Shown: positions 9,972 to 18,232 of the stretch, piece after piece
How positions within the stretch are numbered: position 1 is the first letter of the stretch
Layout of the letters: each line of letters opens with the position of its first letter
Assembly (NCBI RefSeq): GCF_030698175.1
Contig: NZ_JAUYNT010000025.1
Location: forward strand, 105,712-169,711
Origin: Pseudomonas sp.
Lineage (GTDB): Bacteria > Pseudomonadota > Gammaproteobacteria > Pseudomonadales > Pseudomonadaceae
Direction of reading: 5' to 3'
Length of the DNA: 64,000 nucleotides
Position numbers and translations under genes: made by a program
Notes under the pieces: generated by a model
The model's database searches: none
What the model was told of the DNA's origin: nothing
The model's input: the letters and a program-made list of their open reading frames with translations, nothing else

Positions 9972-10242
9972 ATGTCACTGAAGTTTTCGCTGTTGCCGTT
10001 ACCGGCTTTGTCGCTGCTAGCATTGGCGTGCCTACGACCGCTAGGCGGGGGGCCTGGCGCCTCGGCACTGGCGTCACCTATGCACTGGAGCAAAGTGCCG
10101 ACCTCAATCTAAGCTGGGACTTGGTGTGGATGGGCGACCTGCCGGTCGAACAACGTAAATCCGTGTCCGGCGCGGTCTTTCCGGCCAGTACGGCAATGCC
10201 TGGCTTCACACCGTTACCGGCAACCTGACGTGGCCTTGCTAA
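9972..10242 (+). pseudogene. Decayed outer-membrane protein (FadL/OmpP1-like C-terminus)
   Basis: Signal-peptide-like MSLKFSLLPLPALSLLALA, then out of frame WRLGTGVTYALEQSADLNLSWDLVWMGDLPVEQRKSVSG, then after a further shift SGQYGNAWLHTVTGNLTWPC*. Confidence 0.55.
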
Positions 10243-10287
10243 AACTGTTTAACAAGCAGCATCTTTCCACCATGGAGTAACACGTAG

Positions 10288-10962
10288 ATGAACATGACTC
10301 GTAACGTATTTGCTGGTGTGGTTTTCAGCAGCCTGTTATTGGCTGGTTGTGTGTCGAAGGTGACTGAGCAAAGCCAGTATTCCGGCTTTTTGCCCAGCTA
10401 CGCCGGCTTGCAGGAAGTCACCACGCCGAGCGGCGCGAAAGTGTTGCGTTGGATGGCGCCGAGCTTTACTCCGGGGGCGTATAACACCGTGGTATTCAAG
10501 CAGCTGGAGCTGTACCCGGCGCCCGCGCCGAGCGATAGGGTCGACCTGAAAACCCTGCAAGAGCTACAGAGCTACACCAGCCTCGGCGCTAGAAATGTTC
10601 TCGCGCAAAAATTCCTCGTGGTGCCGGATCTCAAAGCCGCTCCGGCCGGTTCACGCAGCTTGATCATGCGTGTGGCGATCACCGGCGTCAGCGCCTCGAA
10701 CGAGGGCATGAAGTGGTATGAGGTAGTGCCGGTGGCCGCCGTTATTGGTGGCGTTTCTGCCGCCACGGGCCAGCGTGACCAAAATACCGAGCTGTATCTG
10801 GAGGCCGACGTTATTGACGCCAGTTCAGGCCAGCCGGTGGTGAAAGTGGTGCGTAAGGTGTTCGGCGGAGTGCTTAAAAACGCCAGCCAGGTGATTACCG
10901 TTAATGACTTTAAAGTGGCCCTCAAGGGGGTTACCGACGACATGAACGTGCTGCTTAAATAA
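10288..10962 (+). CDS. DUF3313-like lipoprotein
   Basis: Lipobox LLAGC; YSGFLPSYAGLQEVTTPSGAKVLRWMAPSF. Confidence 0.75.
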   Translation: MNMTRNVFAGVVFSSLLLAGCVSKVTEQSQYSGFLPSYAGLQEVTTPSGAKVLRWMAPSFTPGAYNTVVFKQLELYPAPAPSDRVDLKTLQELQSYTSLGARNVLAQKFLVVPDLKAAPAGSRSLIMRVAITGVSASNEGMKWYEVVPVAAVIGGVSAATGQRDQNTELYLEADVIDASSGQPVVKVVRKVFGGVLKNASQVITVNDFKVALKGVTDDMNVLLK

Positions 10963-10970
10963 GCCGGCAG

Positions 10971-11002
10971 CTGTCGCCAGCCAGCCAGCCGGCTGGCGAC
11001 AG
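10971..11002. terminator. Strong hairpin, possible bidirectional terminator
   Basis: Perfect 12 bp inverted repeat CTGTCGCCAGCC-agccagcc-GGCTGGCGACAG just after CDS stop; no long T-tract. Confidence 0.55.
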
Positions 11003-11196
11003 TCTTAATGTCTGCCGCAATAGACCAGCACGATGCGGCGAGCTCCATTCGCAATACCATTCGAGGTCGCCAGAGCCTTTGGCTGTTGAGCACCTACTGA
11101 ATGTCATTGATCGGCGCGGCATCCATCGGTCGCTGGTTTTGCCGGTTGGCCGGCCGCAGGCGTAAGCTTTGCGCTTTCCCACCTGGCTGCTTTGTC

Positions 11197-11949
11197 ATGC
11201 TCAATGCCCGCTTGCTGCGTCTGGACGATCAGGCCCATGAACACGCCCACGACTATCACCAGTTGATTCTGTCGCTGGCCGGGCGGGCCGAGTTTGAGGT
11301 TAACGGTCGCGGTGGCGAGGTCTGCCGGATGCGCGCCTGTTTGGTGCCAGGGGACGCTGAGCATCAGTTCGCCGGGGTCGGCGACAATCGCATGCTGATC
11401 CTCGACCTCAACGAGCAAGACACGCCCGAGGCGGATCTGGCGCTGCTTGCCGAGCTGTTCGAAACCCCGCGCTATCCGGCGCTGGACGCCGATTTTCAAC
11501 ACCTGCTGAGTTACGCCGGCGCCGAACTGGCGCGCTTTGGCAGTGACCCGCATTTGTCCCGCGCCCTCGGTGGCGTGTTGCTGCGCGCCCTGCACCTGCG
11601 CCTGTTCGGCGTGCAGAGCCGAAGCCTGACCGGCGCTGTGGATATTGAACGACTGGATGCTTACATCCTCCAGCACCTGGCGCGGCGTATCAGCGTGGCC
11701 GAACTGGCCAATGTCGCCTGCCTGAGCCCCAGTCACTTCCACGCCCAGTTCAAAGACAGCGTTGGCTTAACCCCCCATCAATACCTGCTCAAAGCCCGCC
11801 TCGACCGCGCCAGCCGCCTGCTGCAAAACAGCCCGTTGCCACTGGTGCGCATCGCCGAAGAGTGCGGCTTCTCCAGCCAGAGCGCCCTGACCACGGCGCT
11901 GCGTCGTTATCTGGGGCTAACCCCCAAGCGGCTGCGTAATCATTCGTAG
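11197..11949 (+). CDS. pruR: AraC-family regulator, likely activator of proline utilisation
   Basis: C-terminal AraC HTH (ISVAELANVACLSPSHFHAQFKDSVGLTPHQYLLKARLDRASRLL); immediately upstream of putA as in P. aeruginosa. Confidence 0.72.
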   Translation: MLNARLLRLDDQAHEHAHDYHQLILSLAGRAEFEVNGRGGEVCRMRACLVPGDAEHQFAGVGDNRMLILDLNEQDTPEADLALLAELFETPRYPALDADFQHLLSYAGAELARFGSDPHLSRALGGVLLRALHLRLFGVQSRSLTGAVDIERLDAYILQHLARRISVAELANVACLSPSHFHAQFKDSVGLTPHQYLLKARLDRASRLLQNSPLPLVRIAEECGFSSQSALTTALRRYLGLTPKRLRNHS

Positions 11950-11957
11950 GCAGCATC

Positions 11958-12121
11958 GTAGGGTGGGTTAGCGGCGCGGGCAGTGATTGTTTGCAGCGCC
12001 GCGCCAGTCGAGCGCCGCGTAACCCACCATTGCTGTTTGCCGATAGACCGCATGGTGGGTTACGGCGCGGTCGGGCTTGGTGGTGTTGGTGTGACCCTGG
12101 TTCGCACCTAACCCACCCTAC
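11958..12121. repeat. TGGGTTA-class palindromic interspersed repeat (copy 1)
   Basis: GTAGGGTGGGTTAGCGGCGCGGGC...CGTAACCCACCAT...ATGGTGGGTTACGGCGCG...CCTAACCCACCCTAC. Confidence 0.8.
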
Positions 12122-12333
12122 AGCGCGCCAACGGCAGCCCTCAAACAAGCGTTTAGCGAAAGTTCCCGCTATCAGAGTTTTTGGCAAAAACTCCAGAGTT
12201 TTGCGCAAGAAGCGGTCATGGCTCTGTCACTAAAGTCCGTCATCCCGCTACGCCGCGTGCATAGAACCAAGAGTTCTTGCGTTGTCGTGGCCATGGGCTA
12301 GACCAACAACAATGACTCCATAAGAGGAAAGGC

Positions 12334-15300
12334 GTGATGTTTATAGCCAGCCACGTCTTGCAGGGCGACGTTCTCACAAAGACTGCCGCCGAGTTCTTCC
12401 CCGTCATCAGCGCTAATTACAGCGTCGACGAGGCAGCTTATCTAACCGAGCTGTTACAGCTCGCCGACCCCGGTGACACCGGTATTGCCGCTATCCGCAG
12501 CAGTGCCCGCACGCTGATTGAAGATGTGCGCAGCCGGGACAATGCCGTCGATACCCTCGACGCACTCTTACGTCAGTACAGCCTCGACACCCAGGAAGGG
12601 CTGATGCTCATGTGCCTGGCCGAGGCTTTGCTGCGGGTGCCGGACGCCGCCACCGCCGATGCGCTGATTCGCGACAAGCTCAGCGCCGCCGAGTGGGAGC
12701 GTCACCTGGGCCAGAGCGACAGCGTGCTGGTGAATTTCGCCGCCTGGGGCCTGGTGCTGACCGGCAAGGTGGTCGACCCGCAAACCGCCGATGGCCGGCC
12801 GAAGAACGTACTCGGCAAACTGATCAAACGCTCCGGCGAGCCGGTGATTCGCGCCGCGATGAACCAGGCGATGAAGCTGATGGGCAAGCAGTTCGTGCTC
12901 GGTCGCAATATCGCCGAGGCGCTGAAGAACGGCCGGCCGTGCCGCGAACAGGGCTACAGCTATTCCTTCGATATGCTCGGTGAGGCGGCCTTAACTGCCG
13001 CTGACGCCGAGAAGTACATGGCCGATTACCGCAAGGCCATCGACACCGTCGGCGCCGAGCCACAGGTCGGTCCAGGCCCGAAGCCGTCGATTTCGATCAA
13101 GCTCTCGGCCCTGCACCCACGCTATGAAGTGGCGCAGCGCGAGCGGGTGCTCACCGAGCTGTTTGCCAACGTGCGTGAGCTGGCCATCCGCGCCCGCGCC
13201 CTGAACGTTGGCATCGCCATGGACGCCGAAGAGGCCGACCGCCTCGAACTGTCGCTGGAGCTGTACGAGAAGCTGCTGCGCGACCCGGCGATTGCCGGCT
13301 GGGGCGAGATCGGCCTGGTGGTGCAGGCCTATTCCAAGCGCTGCCTGCCGGTGCTGGTGTGGCTGACGTTGCTGGGCAAGGAACTCGGCGCCAAGATGCC
13401 GCTGCGCCTGGTCAAGGGCGCCTACTGGGACAGCGAGATCAAGTATTCGCAGCAGCAAGGGCTGGACAGCTACCCGGTATTTACTCGCAAGGAAGGCACC
13501 GACACCTCGTACCTGGCCTGCGCCCGTTACCTGTTGAGTGAGCACTGCCGTGGGGTGATTTACCCGCAGTTCGCCAGCCACAACGCCCACACCGTCAGCT
13601 GCATTCTGGCGCTGGCCGAGGCGGCCAAGGCCGAGTCGGGCGAGGCGCGCGAGTTCGAGTTCCAGCGCCTGCACGGCATGGGCGATGCGCTCTACGACAC
13701 AGTGCTGGAGCGACACGGCAAGAATGTGCGCATCTATGCCCCGGTCGGCGCCCACAAGGATTTGCTGCCGTACCTGGTGCGACGCTTGCTGGAAAACGGC
13801 GCCAACTCCTCCTTCGTGCATCAATTGGTCGACCCAAGCATCGCGGTTGAGTCCCTGATTGATCACCCAGTGACGCAACTGCGCAAGTTCGCCAGCCTCG
13901 CCAATGACAAAATCCCCCTGCCGCCGGCGCTGTTTGGCCCGGCTCGGCAAAACTCCCAAGGTCTGAACATGAATATTGCCAATGCCTGGCAGGCACTCGA
14001 ACTCGCCTATCAGCCGCACCTCAATCGTCAGTGGCATGCCGCGCCGGTCATCAACGGCCAGAAACTCAGTGGCTACAACCAGGAAGTGCGCTGCCCGTAT
14101 CAGCTGGACAAGGTGCTCGGCACCGCTCAATTTGCCAGCGCCGCCCATGCCAGCCAAGCCCTGGATGCCCTAGCGGCAGCTTGGCCGCGTTGGAATGCCA
14201 CGCCGGTGGAGGCGCGTGCGGCGATCTTCGAACGCCTGGCGGCCTTGCTCGAAACCAACCGAGCCGAGCTGATGGCGCTCTGCACCCTGGAAGCCGGCAA
14301 GACCCTGCAAGACGGTATCGATGAGGTGCGCGAAGCGGTGGATTTTTGCCGCTACTACGCCCAGCAGGCGCGTTTGCGTCTGGGCCGTGAAGAGCTGCAA
14401 GGCCCGACCGGCGAGCGCAACGAGTTGTTCCATGAAGGCCGGGGGATCTTTGCCTGCGTCAGCCCGTGGAACTTCCCGCTGGCGATTTATCTGGGGCAGA
14501 TCAGCGCCGCGCTGTTGGCCGGTAACTGCGTGTTGGCCAAACCGGCCGAGCAAACCAGCCTGATCGCCGCCCGCACCCTGGAGCTGATGTTCGAAGCCGG
14601 TTTGCCGACCGAGGTGATCGCCTTTTTGCCCGGCGACGGCGCCACCCTGGGTGGCGTGTTCTGCCGCGATGCCCGGCTGGCCGGGGTGTGCTTCACCGGT
14701 TCGACCGACACCGCGCGGATCATCAATCGCCAGCTGGCCGACAAGCCCGGCCCGATTGCCGTGCTGATCGCCGAAACCGGCGGCCAGAACGCCATGATCG
14801 TCGACTCCACCGCGCTGCCCGAACAAGTGGTCAAGGACGCCGTGCAATCGGCCTTCACCAGCGCCGGCCAGCGTTGCTCGGCCCTGCGCGTGCTCTATGT
14901 GCAGAGCGACATCGCCGAGCGAGTCATCGAGCTGCTCAAGGGCGCCATGGCCGAGCTGAAAGTCGGCCCGCCCAACCTGCGTGAAAACGACATAGGTCCG
15001 GTGATCGACGCCGAGGCCAAGGCTGGTCTGCAGGCGCATATCGCCACGCTCAAGGGCGCCGGCAAGCTGATTGCCGAAACCCAGTTGCCGATCGGGCTGG
15101 ACGGTTACTTCGTCGCCCCGGTGGCCTTTGAGATCGGCGCCATCGGCGAGCTGGAGAAGGAGCACTTCGGGCCGATCCTGCACCTGGTGCGCTTTGCCGC
15201 CAGCGAGCTGGATGCCGTAGTCGGCGCCATCAATGGCACCGGCTATGGCCTGACCTTGGGCGTACACAGCCGCAACGAGCAAACCGCCCAGCGCATCGAG

Positions 15301-15513
15301 CAACTGGCGCGGGTCGGCAACCTGTACATCAACCGTAACCAGATCGGCGCGGTGGTCGGCGTGCAACCCTTCGGCGGTTGTGGCCTGTCCGGCACCGGCC
15401 CGAAAGCCGGTGGCCCGAGCTACCTGCTGCGCTTTGCTAACGAACGCACCACCTCGGTCAACACCACGGCGGTGGGCGGCAACGCCTCGCTGCTGTCGTT
15501 GGGCGATGCTTGA
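12334..15513 (+). CDS. putA: Bifunctional proline dehydrogenase / L-glutamate gamma-semialdehyde dehydrogenase PutA (short form, no RHH domain)
   Basis: 1059 aa; PRODH domain (LVKGAYWDSEIK) and ALDH domain (SPWNFPLAIYLGQISAALLAGNCVLAKPAEQT; GQRCSALRVLYVQ). Confidence 0.95.
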   Translation: MMFIASHVLQGDVLTKTAAEFFPVISANYSVDEAAYLTELLQLADPGDTGIAAIRSSARTLIEDVRSRDNAVDTLDALLRQYSLDTQEGLMLMCLAEALLRVPDAATADALIRDKLSAAEWERHLGQSDSVLVNFAAWGLVLTGKVVDPQTADGRPKNVLGKLIKRSGEPVIRAAMNQAMKLMGKQFVLGRNIAEALKNGRPCREQGYSYSFDMLGEAALTAADAEKYMADYRKAIDTVGAEPQVGPGPKPSISIKLSALHPRYEVAQRERVLTELFANVRELAIRARALNVGIAMDAEEADRLELSLELYEKLLRDPAIAGWGEIGLVVQAYSKRCLPVLVWLTLLGKELGAKMPLRLVKGAYWDSEIKYSQQQGLDSYPVFTRKEGTDTSYLACARYLLSEHCRGVIYPQFASHNAHTVSCILALAEAAKAESGEAREFEFQRLHGMGDALYDTVLERHGKNVRIYAPVGAHKDLLPYLVRRLLENGANSSFVHQLVDPSIAVESLIDHPVTQLRKFASLANDKIPLPPALFGPARQNSQGLNMNIANAWQALELAYQPHLNRQWHAAPVINGQKLSGYNQEVRCPYQLDKVLGTAQFASAAHASQALDALAAAWPRWNATPVEARAAIFERLAALLETNRAELMALCTLEAGKTLQDGIDEVREAVDFCRYYAQQARLRLGREELQGPTGERNELFHEGRGIFACVSPWNFPLAIYLGQISAALLAGNCVLAKPAEQTSLIAARTLELMFEAGLPTEVIAFLPGDGATLGGVFCRDARLAGVCFTGSTDTARIINRQLADKPGPIAVLIAETGGQNAMIVDSTALPEQVVKDAVQSAFTSAGQRCSALRVLYVQSDIAERVIELLKGAMAELKVGPPNLRENDIGPVIDAEAKAGLQAHIATLKGAGKLIAETQLPIGLDGYFVAPVAFEIGAIGELEKEHFGPILHLVRFAASELDAVVGAINGTGYGLTLGVHSRNEQTAQRIEQLARVGNLYINRNQIGAVVGVQPFGGCGLSGTGPKAGGPSYLLRFANERTTSVNTTAVGGNASLLSLGDA

Positions 15514-15522
15514 TTGAGACGC

Positions 15523-15548
15523 GTAGGGTGGGCTAAAGCCCACCCTAC
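15523..15548. terminator. Perfect 26 bp palindrome downstream of putA
   Basis: GTAGGGTGGGCTAAAGCCCACCCTAC; REP-like hairpin. Confidence 0.55.
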
Positions 15549-15602
15549 GAGATGTGTAATACCGGTAAAAAGCTGCACCGTTTGACTAAACGCCCGTCAT
15601 AA

Positions 15603-15742
15603 CAGGCTGTGTGAAAACGTAACGAGCGAAGGTTAGGCAAGGCAAAAACAGGCGAGGACGCGGAGTTTACGAGTTGTAAATGAGCAGTCCGAGCCTGTTT
15701 TTAACACCGCATAACCGAGCGCAGTAGTTTTCACACAGTCTG
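15603..15742. mobile_element. MITE-like 140 bp element between putA and putP
   Basis: Terminal inverted repeats CAGGCTGTGTGAAAAC / GTTTTCACACAGTCTG (15/16), internal inverted repeat GCAAAAACAGGC/GCCTGTTTTT, no ORF. Confidence 0.72.
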
Positions 15743-15814
15743 ACAAGCGGGTGCATTAAATGCCGCGGGTAACCCGCTGCGGCACCATAAAAACAATCGA
15801 GAGGGTATCGCCCG

Positions 15815-17308
15815 ATGACCGCTAGTACTCCCATGCTGATCACCTTTGTGGTGTACATCTCAGCCATGGTGCTGATTGGCTTGTTTGCCTATATGCGCAC
15901 CAAAAACCTGTCTGACTACATTCTCGGCGGCCGCAGTCTCGGCAGCTTCGTCACCGCGCTGTCGGCTGGCGCCTCGGACATGAGCGGCTGGCTGCTGATG
16001 GGCTTGCCGGGCGCGGTGTACCTGTCCGGCCTGTCGGAAAGCTGGATCGCCATCGGCCTGATTGTCGGCGCCTACCTCAACTGGCTGTTTGTCGCCGGTC
16101 GCCTGCGGGTGCAGACCGAGCACAACGGCAATGCCCTGACCTTGCCGGACTACTTCACCAACCGCTTTGAGGACAACAGCAAAGTGCTGCGAATCTTCTC
16201 GGCCTTGGTGATTTTAGTGTTCTTCACCATCTACTGTGCCTCTGGTGTAGTGGCGGGTGCGCGGCTGTTTGAAAGCACCTTCGGCCTGTCCTACAGCACC
16301 GCCTTGTGGGCCGGTGCGGCGGCAACCATCGCCTACACCTTTGTCGGTGGTTTTCTGGCCGTCAGCTGGACTGACACCGTGCAGGCCAGCCTGATGATCT
16401 TCGCGCTGATCCTCACACCAATCGTGGTAATGCTGGCCACCGGCGGCGTGGATGCCAGCTTCCTGGCAATCGAGACGGCGGATGCCAGCAACTTCGACAT
16501 GCTCAAGGGCGCCAGCTTCGTTGGGGTAATCTCGCTGATGGCCTGGGGCCTGGGCTACTTCGGTCAGCCGCATATCCTGGCGCGTTTTATGGCCGTGGAC
16601 TCGGTGAAGTCGATCCCCAAAGCCCGGCGCATCGGTATGACCTGGATGATCCTTTGTCTGGGTGGCGCGGTGGCGGCGGGTTTCTTCGGCATCGCCTACT
16701 TTGCCGCGCACCCGGAAGTCGGTGGCGCCGTGGCAGAAAACCCGGAGCGGGTGTTTATCGAACTGGCCAAGATCCTGTTCAACCCTTGGGTCGCCGGTGT
16801 GTTGTTGTCGGCCATTTTGGCGGCGGTGATGAGCACCCTGAGCTGTCAGTTGCTGGTCTGCTCCAGCGCCCTGACCGAAGACTTCTACAAGTCCTTCCTG
16901 CGCAAGAACGCCAGCCAGCTCGAACTGGTCTGGGTCGGCCGTGGCATGGTGTTGTTGGTGGCCTTGGTCGCCATCTGGCTGGCGTCCGACCCGGAAAACC
17001 GCGTGCTCGGTCTGGTGTCCTACGCCTGGGCCGGTTTCGGCGCGGCCTTCGGTCCGGTGGTGATCTTCTCCCTGCTGTGGAAGAACATGACCCGCAACGG
17101 CGCCCTGGCCGGCATGTTGCTCGGCGCGCTGACGGTGATTCTGTGGAAGAACTTCTTCGCCTGGACCGGCCTGTACGAAATCATTCCGGGCTTTATTCTC
17201 GCTAGCCTCGGCATCCTGATCTTCAGCCGCATCGGCGCCGGCCCATCCGCCGCCATGCATAAGCGCTATGCCGAAGCTGAGTTGGAATATCAGCAAGCGC
17301 AAAGCTAA
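15815..17308 (+). CDS. putP: Sodium/proline symporter PutP
   Basis: 497 aa SSS transporter; FVVYISAMVLIGLFAYMRTKNLSDYILGGRSLGSFVTALSAGASDMSGWLLMGLPGAVY. Confidence 0.95.
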   Translation: MTASTPMLITFVVYISAMVLIGLFAYMRTKNLSDYILGGRSLGSFVTALSAGASDMSGWLLMGLPGAVYLSGLSESWIAIGLIVGAYLNWLFVAGRLRVQTEHNGNALTLPDYFTNRFEDNSKVLRIFSALVILVFFTIYCASGVVAGARLFESTFGLSYSTALWAGAAATIAYTFVGGFLAVSWTDTVQASLMIFALILTPIVVMLATGGVDASFLAIETADASNFDMLKGASFVGVISLMAWGLGYFGQPHILARFMAVDSVKSIPKARRIGMTWMILCLGGAVAAGFFGIAYFAAHPEVGGAVAENPERVFIELAKILFNPWVAGVLLSAILAAVMSTLSCQLLVCSSALTEDFYKSFLRKNASQLELVWVGRGMVLLVALVAIWLASDPENRVLGLVSYAWAGFGAAFGPVVIFSLLWKNMTRNGALAGMLLGALTVILWKNFFAWTGLYEIIPGFILASLGILIFSRIGAGPSAAMHKRYAEAELEYQQAQS

Positions 17309-17325
17309 AACTTAGGCCGCTGACC

Positions 17326-17364
17326 ACGGGGTCGTCTTGCTATAAGCAAGGCGGCCCCGTTTTG
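17326..17364 (+). terminator. Rho-independent terminator after putP
   Basis: ACGGGGTCGTCTTGCT-ATA-AGCAAGGCGGCCCCGTTTTG stem-loop plus T-run. Confidence 0.75.
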
Positions 17365-17539
17365 TTTGTGTCGTGCAATAAGACCTTATATTGCGCTGAA
17401 GCAGCCATGGCTCAGGCTAAAAGATCTTATGGTGAGCTGGCTTCGTGCGTGAACTTATGGTCTGGGGCGACTAACCTGCCTGTGGGGACTCTTTGCCACA
17501 CATCCACCGTCGGTCATTTTCATCCGCCAGGTAATTGCT

Positions 17540-18232
17540 ATGTCTGAACGCTGGTTGCTGCTGCGCAATATCGCTTTGGTCTGTGGGCTGCTGTGCAGCC
17601 GTGGGGCCTGGGCGGTCGAGGTACAGATCCAGATGCAGGACCTGCAGGGGCAGCCGCTGGCCGATGCGGTGGTTACTTTGCAGGGGCCGTTGGGGGTGGC
17701 CATAAGCCCGGCGCCGGCGGTGATGGATCAGGTGCAGAAACAATTTCTGCCCAGAGTCCTGGCGGTGCGCAGCGGCACCCGGGTGAGTTTTCCGAACCGC
17801 GACGACATTCGTCATCAGGTGTATTCCTTCTCGCCGGCCAAGCGTTTTGAACTGCGCCTGTACAAGGGCACGCCGTCCGAGCCGGTGCTGTTCGACAAGC
17901 CGGGGCTGGTGGTGCTCGGCTGCAATATCCACGACTGGATGCTCGGTTATATCTACGTCACAGACGACCCCTGGTTTGCGGTCAGTGATGCCACCGGTCA
18001 GCTCGACTTCAAGCAGTTGCCGCCCGGTCATTACCGCGTGACGGTGTGGCACCCGCAGCTGGCCGATGGATTGGCGCAAAGCAGTGCCGATATCGAGGTG
18101 CCAGCTGCTGGGCTGCAACTCAAGTTGCCGCTGGCCGTGACTGCCGCGTCCGGCCCCGCCAGCGTGACACCGGCCGCCCCGACGGGCTTTTCTGAAGCGT
18201 TCAAAAAGGCCGCCAATGAAGATCAGCCATAG
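17540..18232 (+). CDS. Exported cupredoxin-fold protein (methylamine-utilisation-like)
   Basis: Signal peptide; VSFPNRDDIRHQVYSFSPAKRFELRLYKG...VVLGCNIHDWMLGYIYV cupredoxin Cu-site-like motifs; overlaps next CDS. Confidence 0.78.
   Translation: MSERWLLLRNIALVCGLLCSRGAWAVEVQIQMQDLQGQPLADAVVTLQGPLGVAISPAPAVMDQVQKQFLPRVLAVRSGTRVSFPNRDDIRHQVYSFSPAKRFELRLYKGTPSEPVLFDKPGLVVLGCNIHDWMLGYIYVTDDPWFAVSDATGQLDFKQLPPGHYRVTVWHPQLADGLAQSSADIEVPAAGLQLKLPLAVTAASGPASVTPAAPTGFSEAFKKAANEDQP

Noticed and set aside
9698-10228. 176 aa plus-strand ORF as an intact gene
   Set aside because: It starts antisense inside the I42 inhibitor gene and its C-terminal half is better explained as an out-of-frame remnant of an outer-membrane protein.
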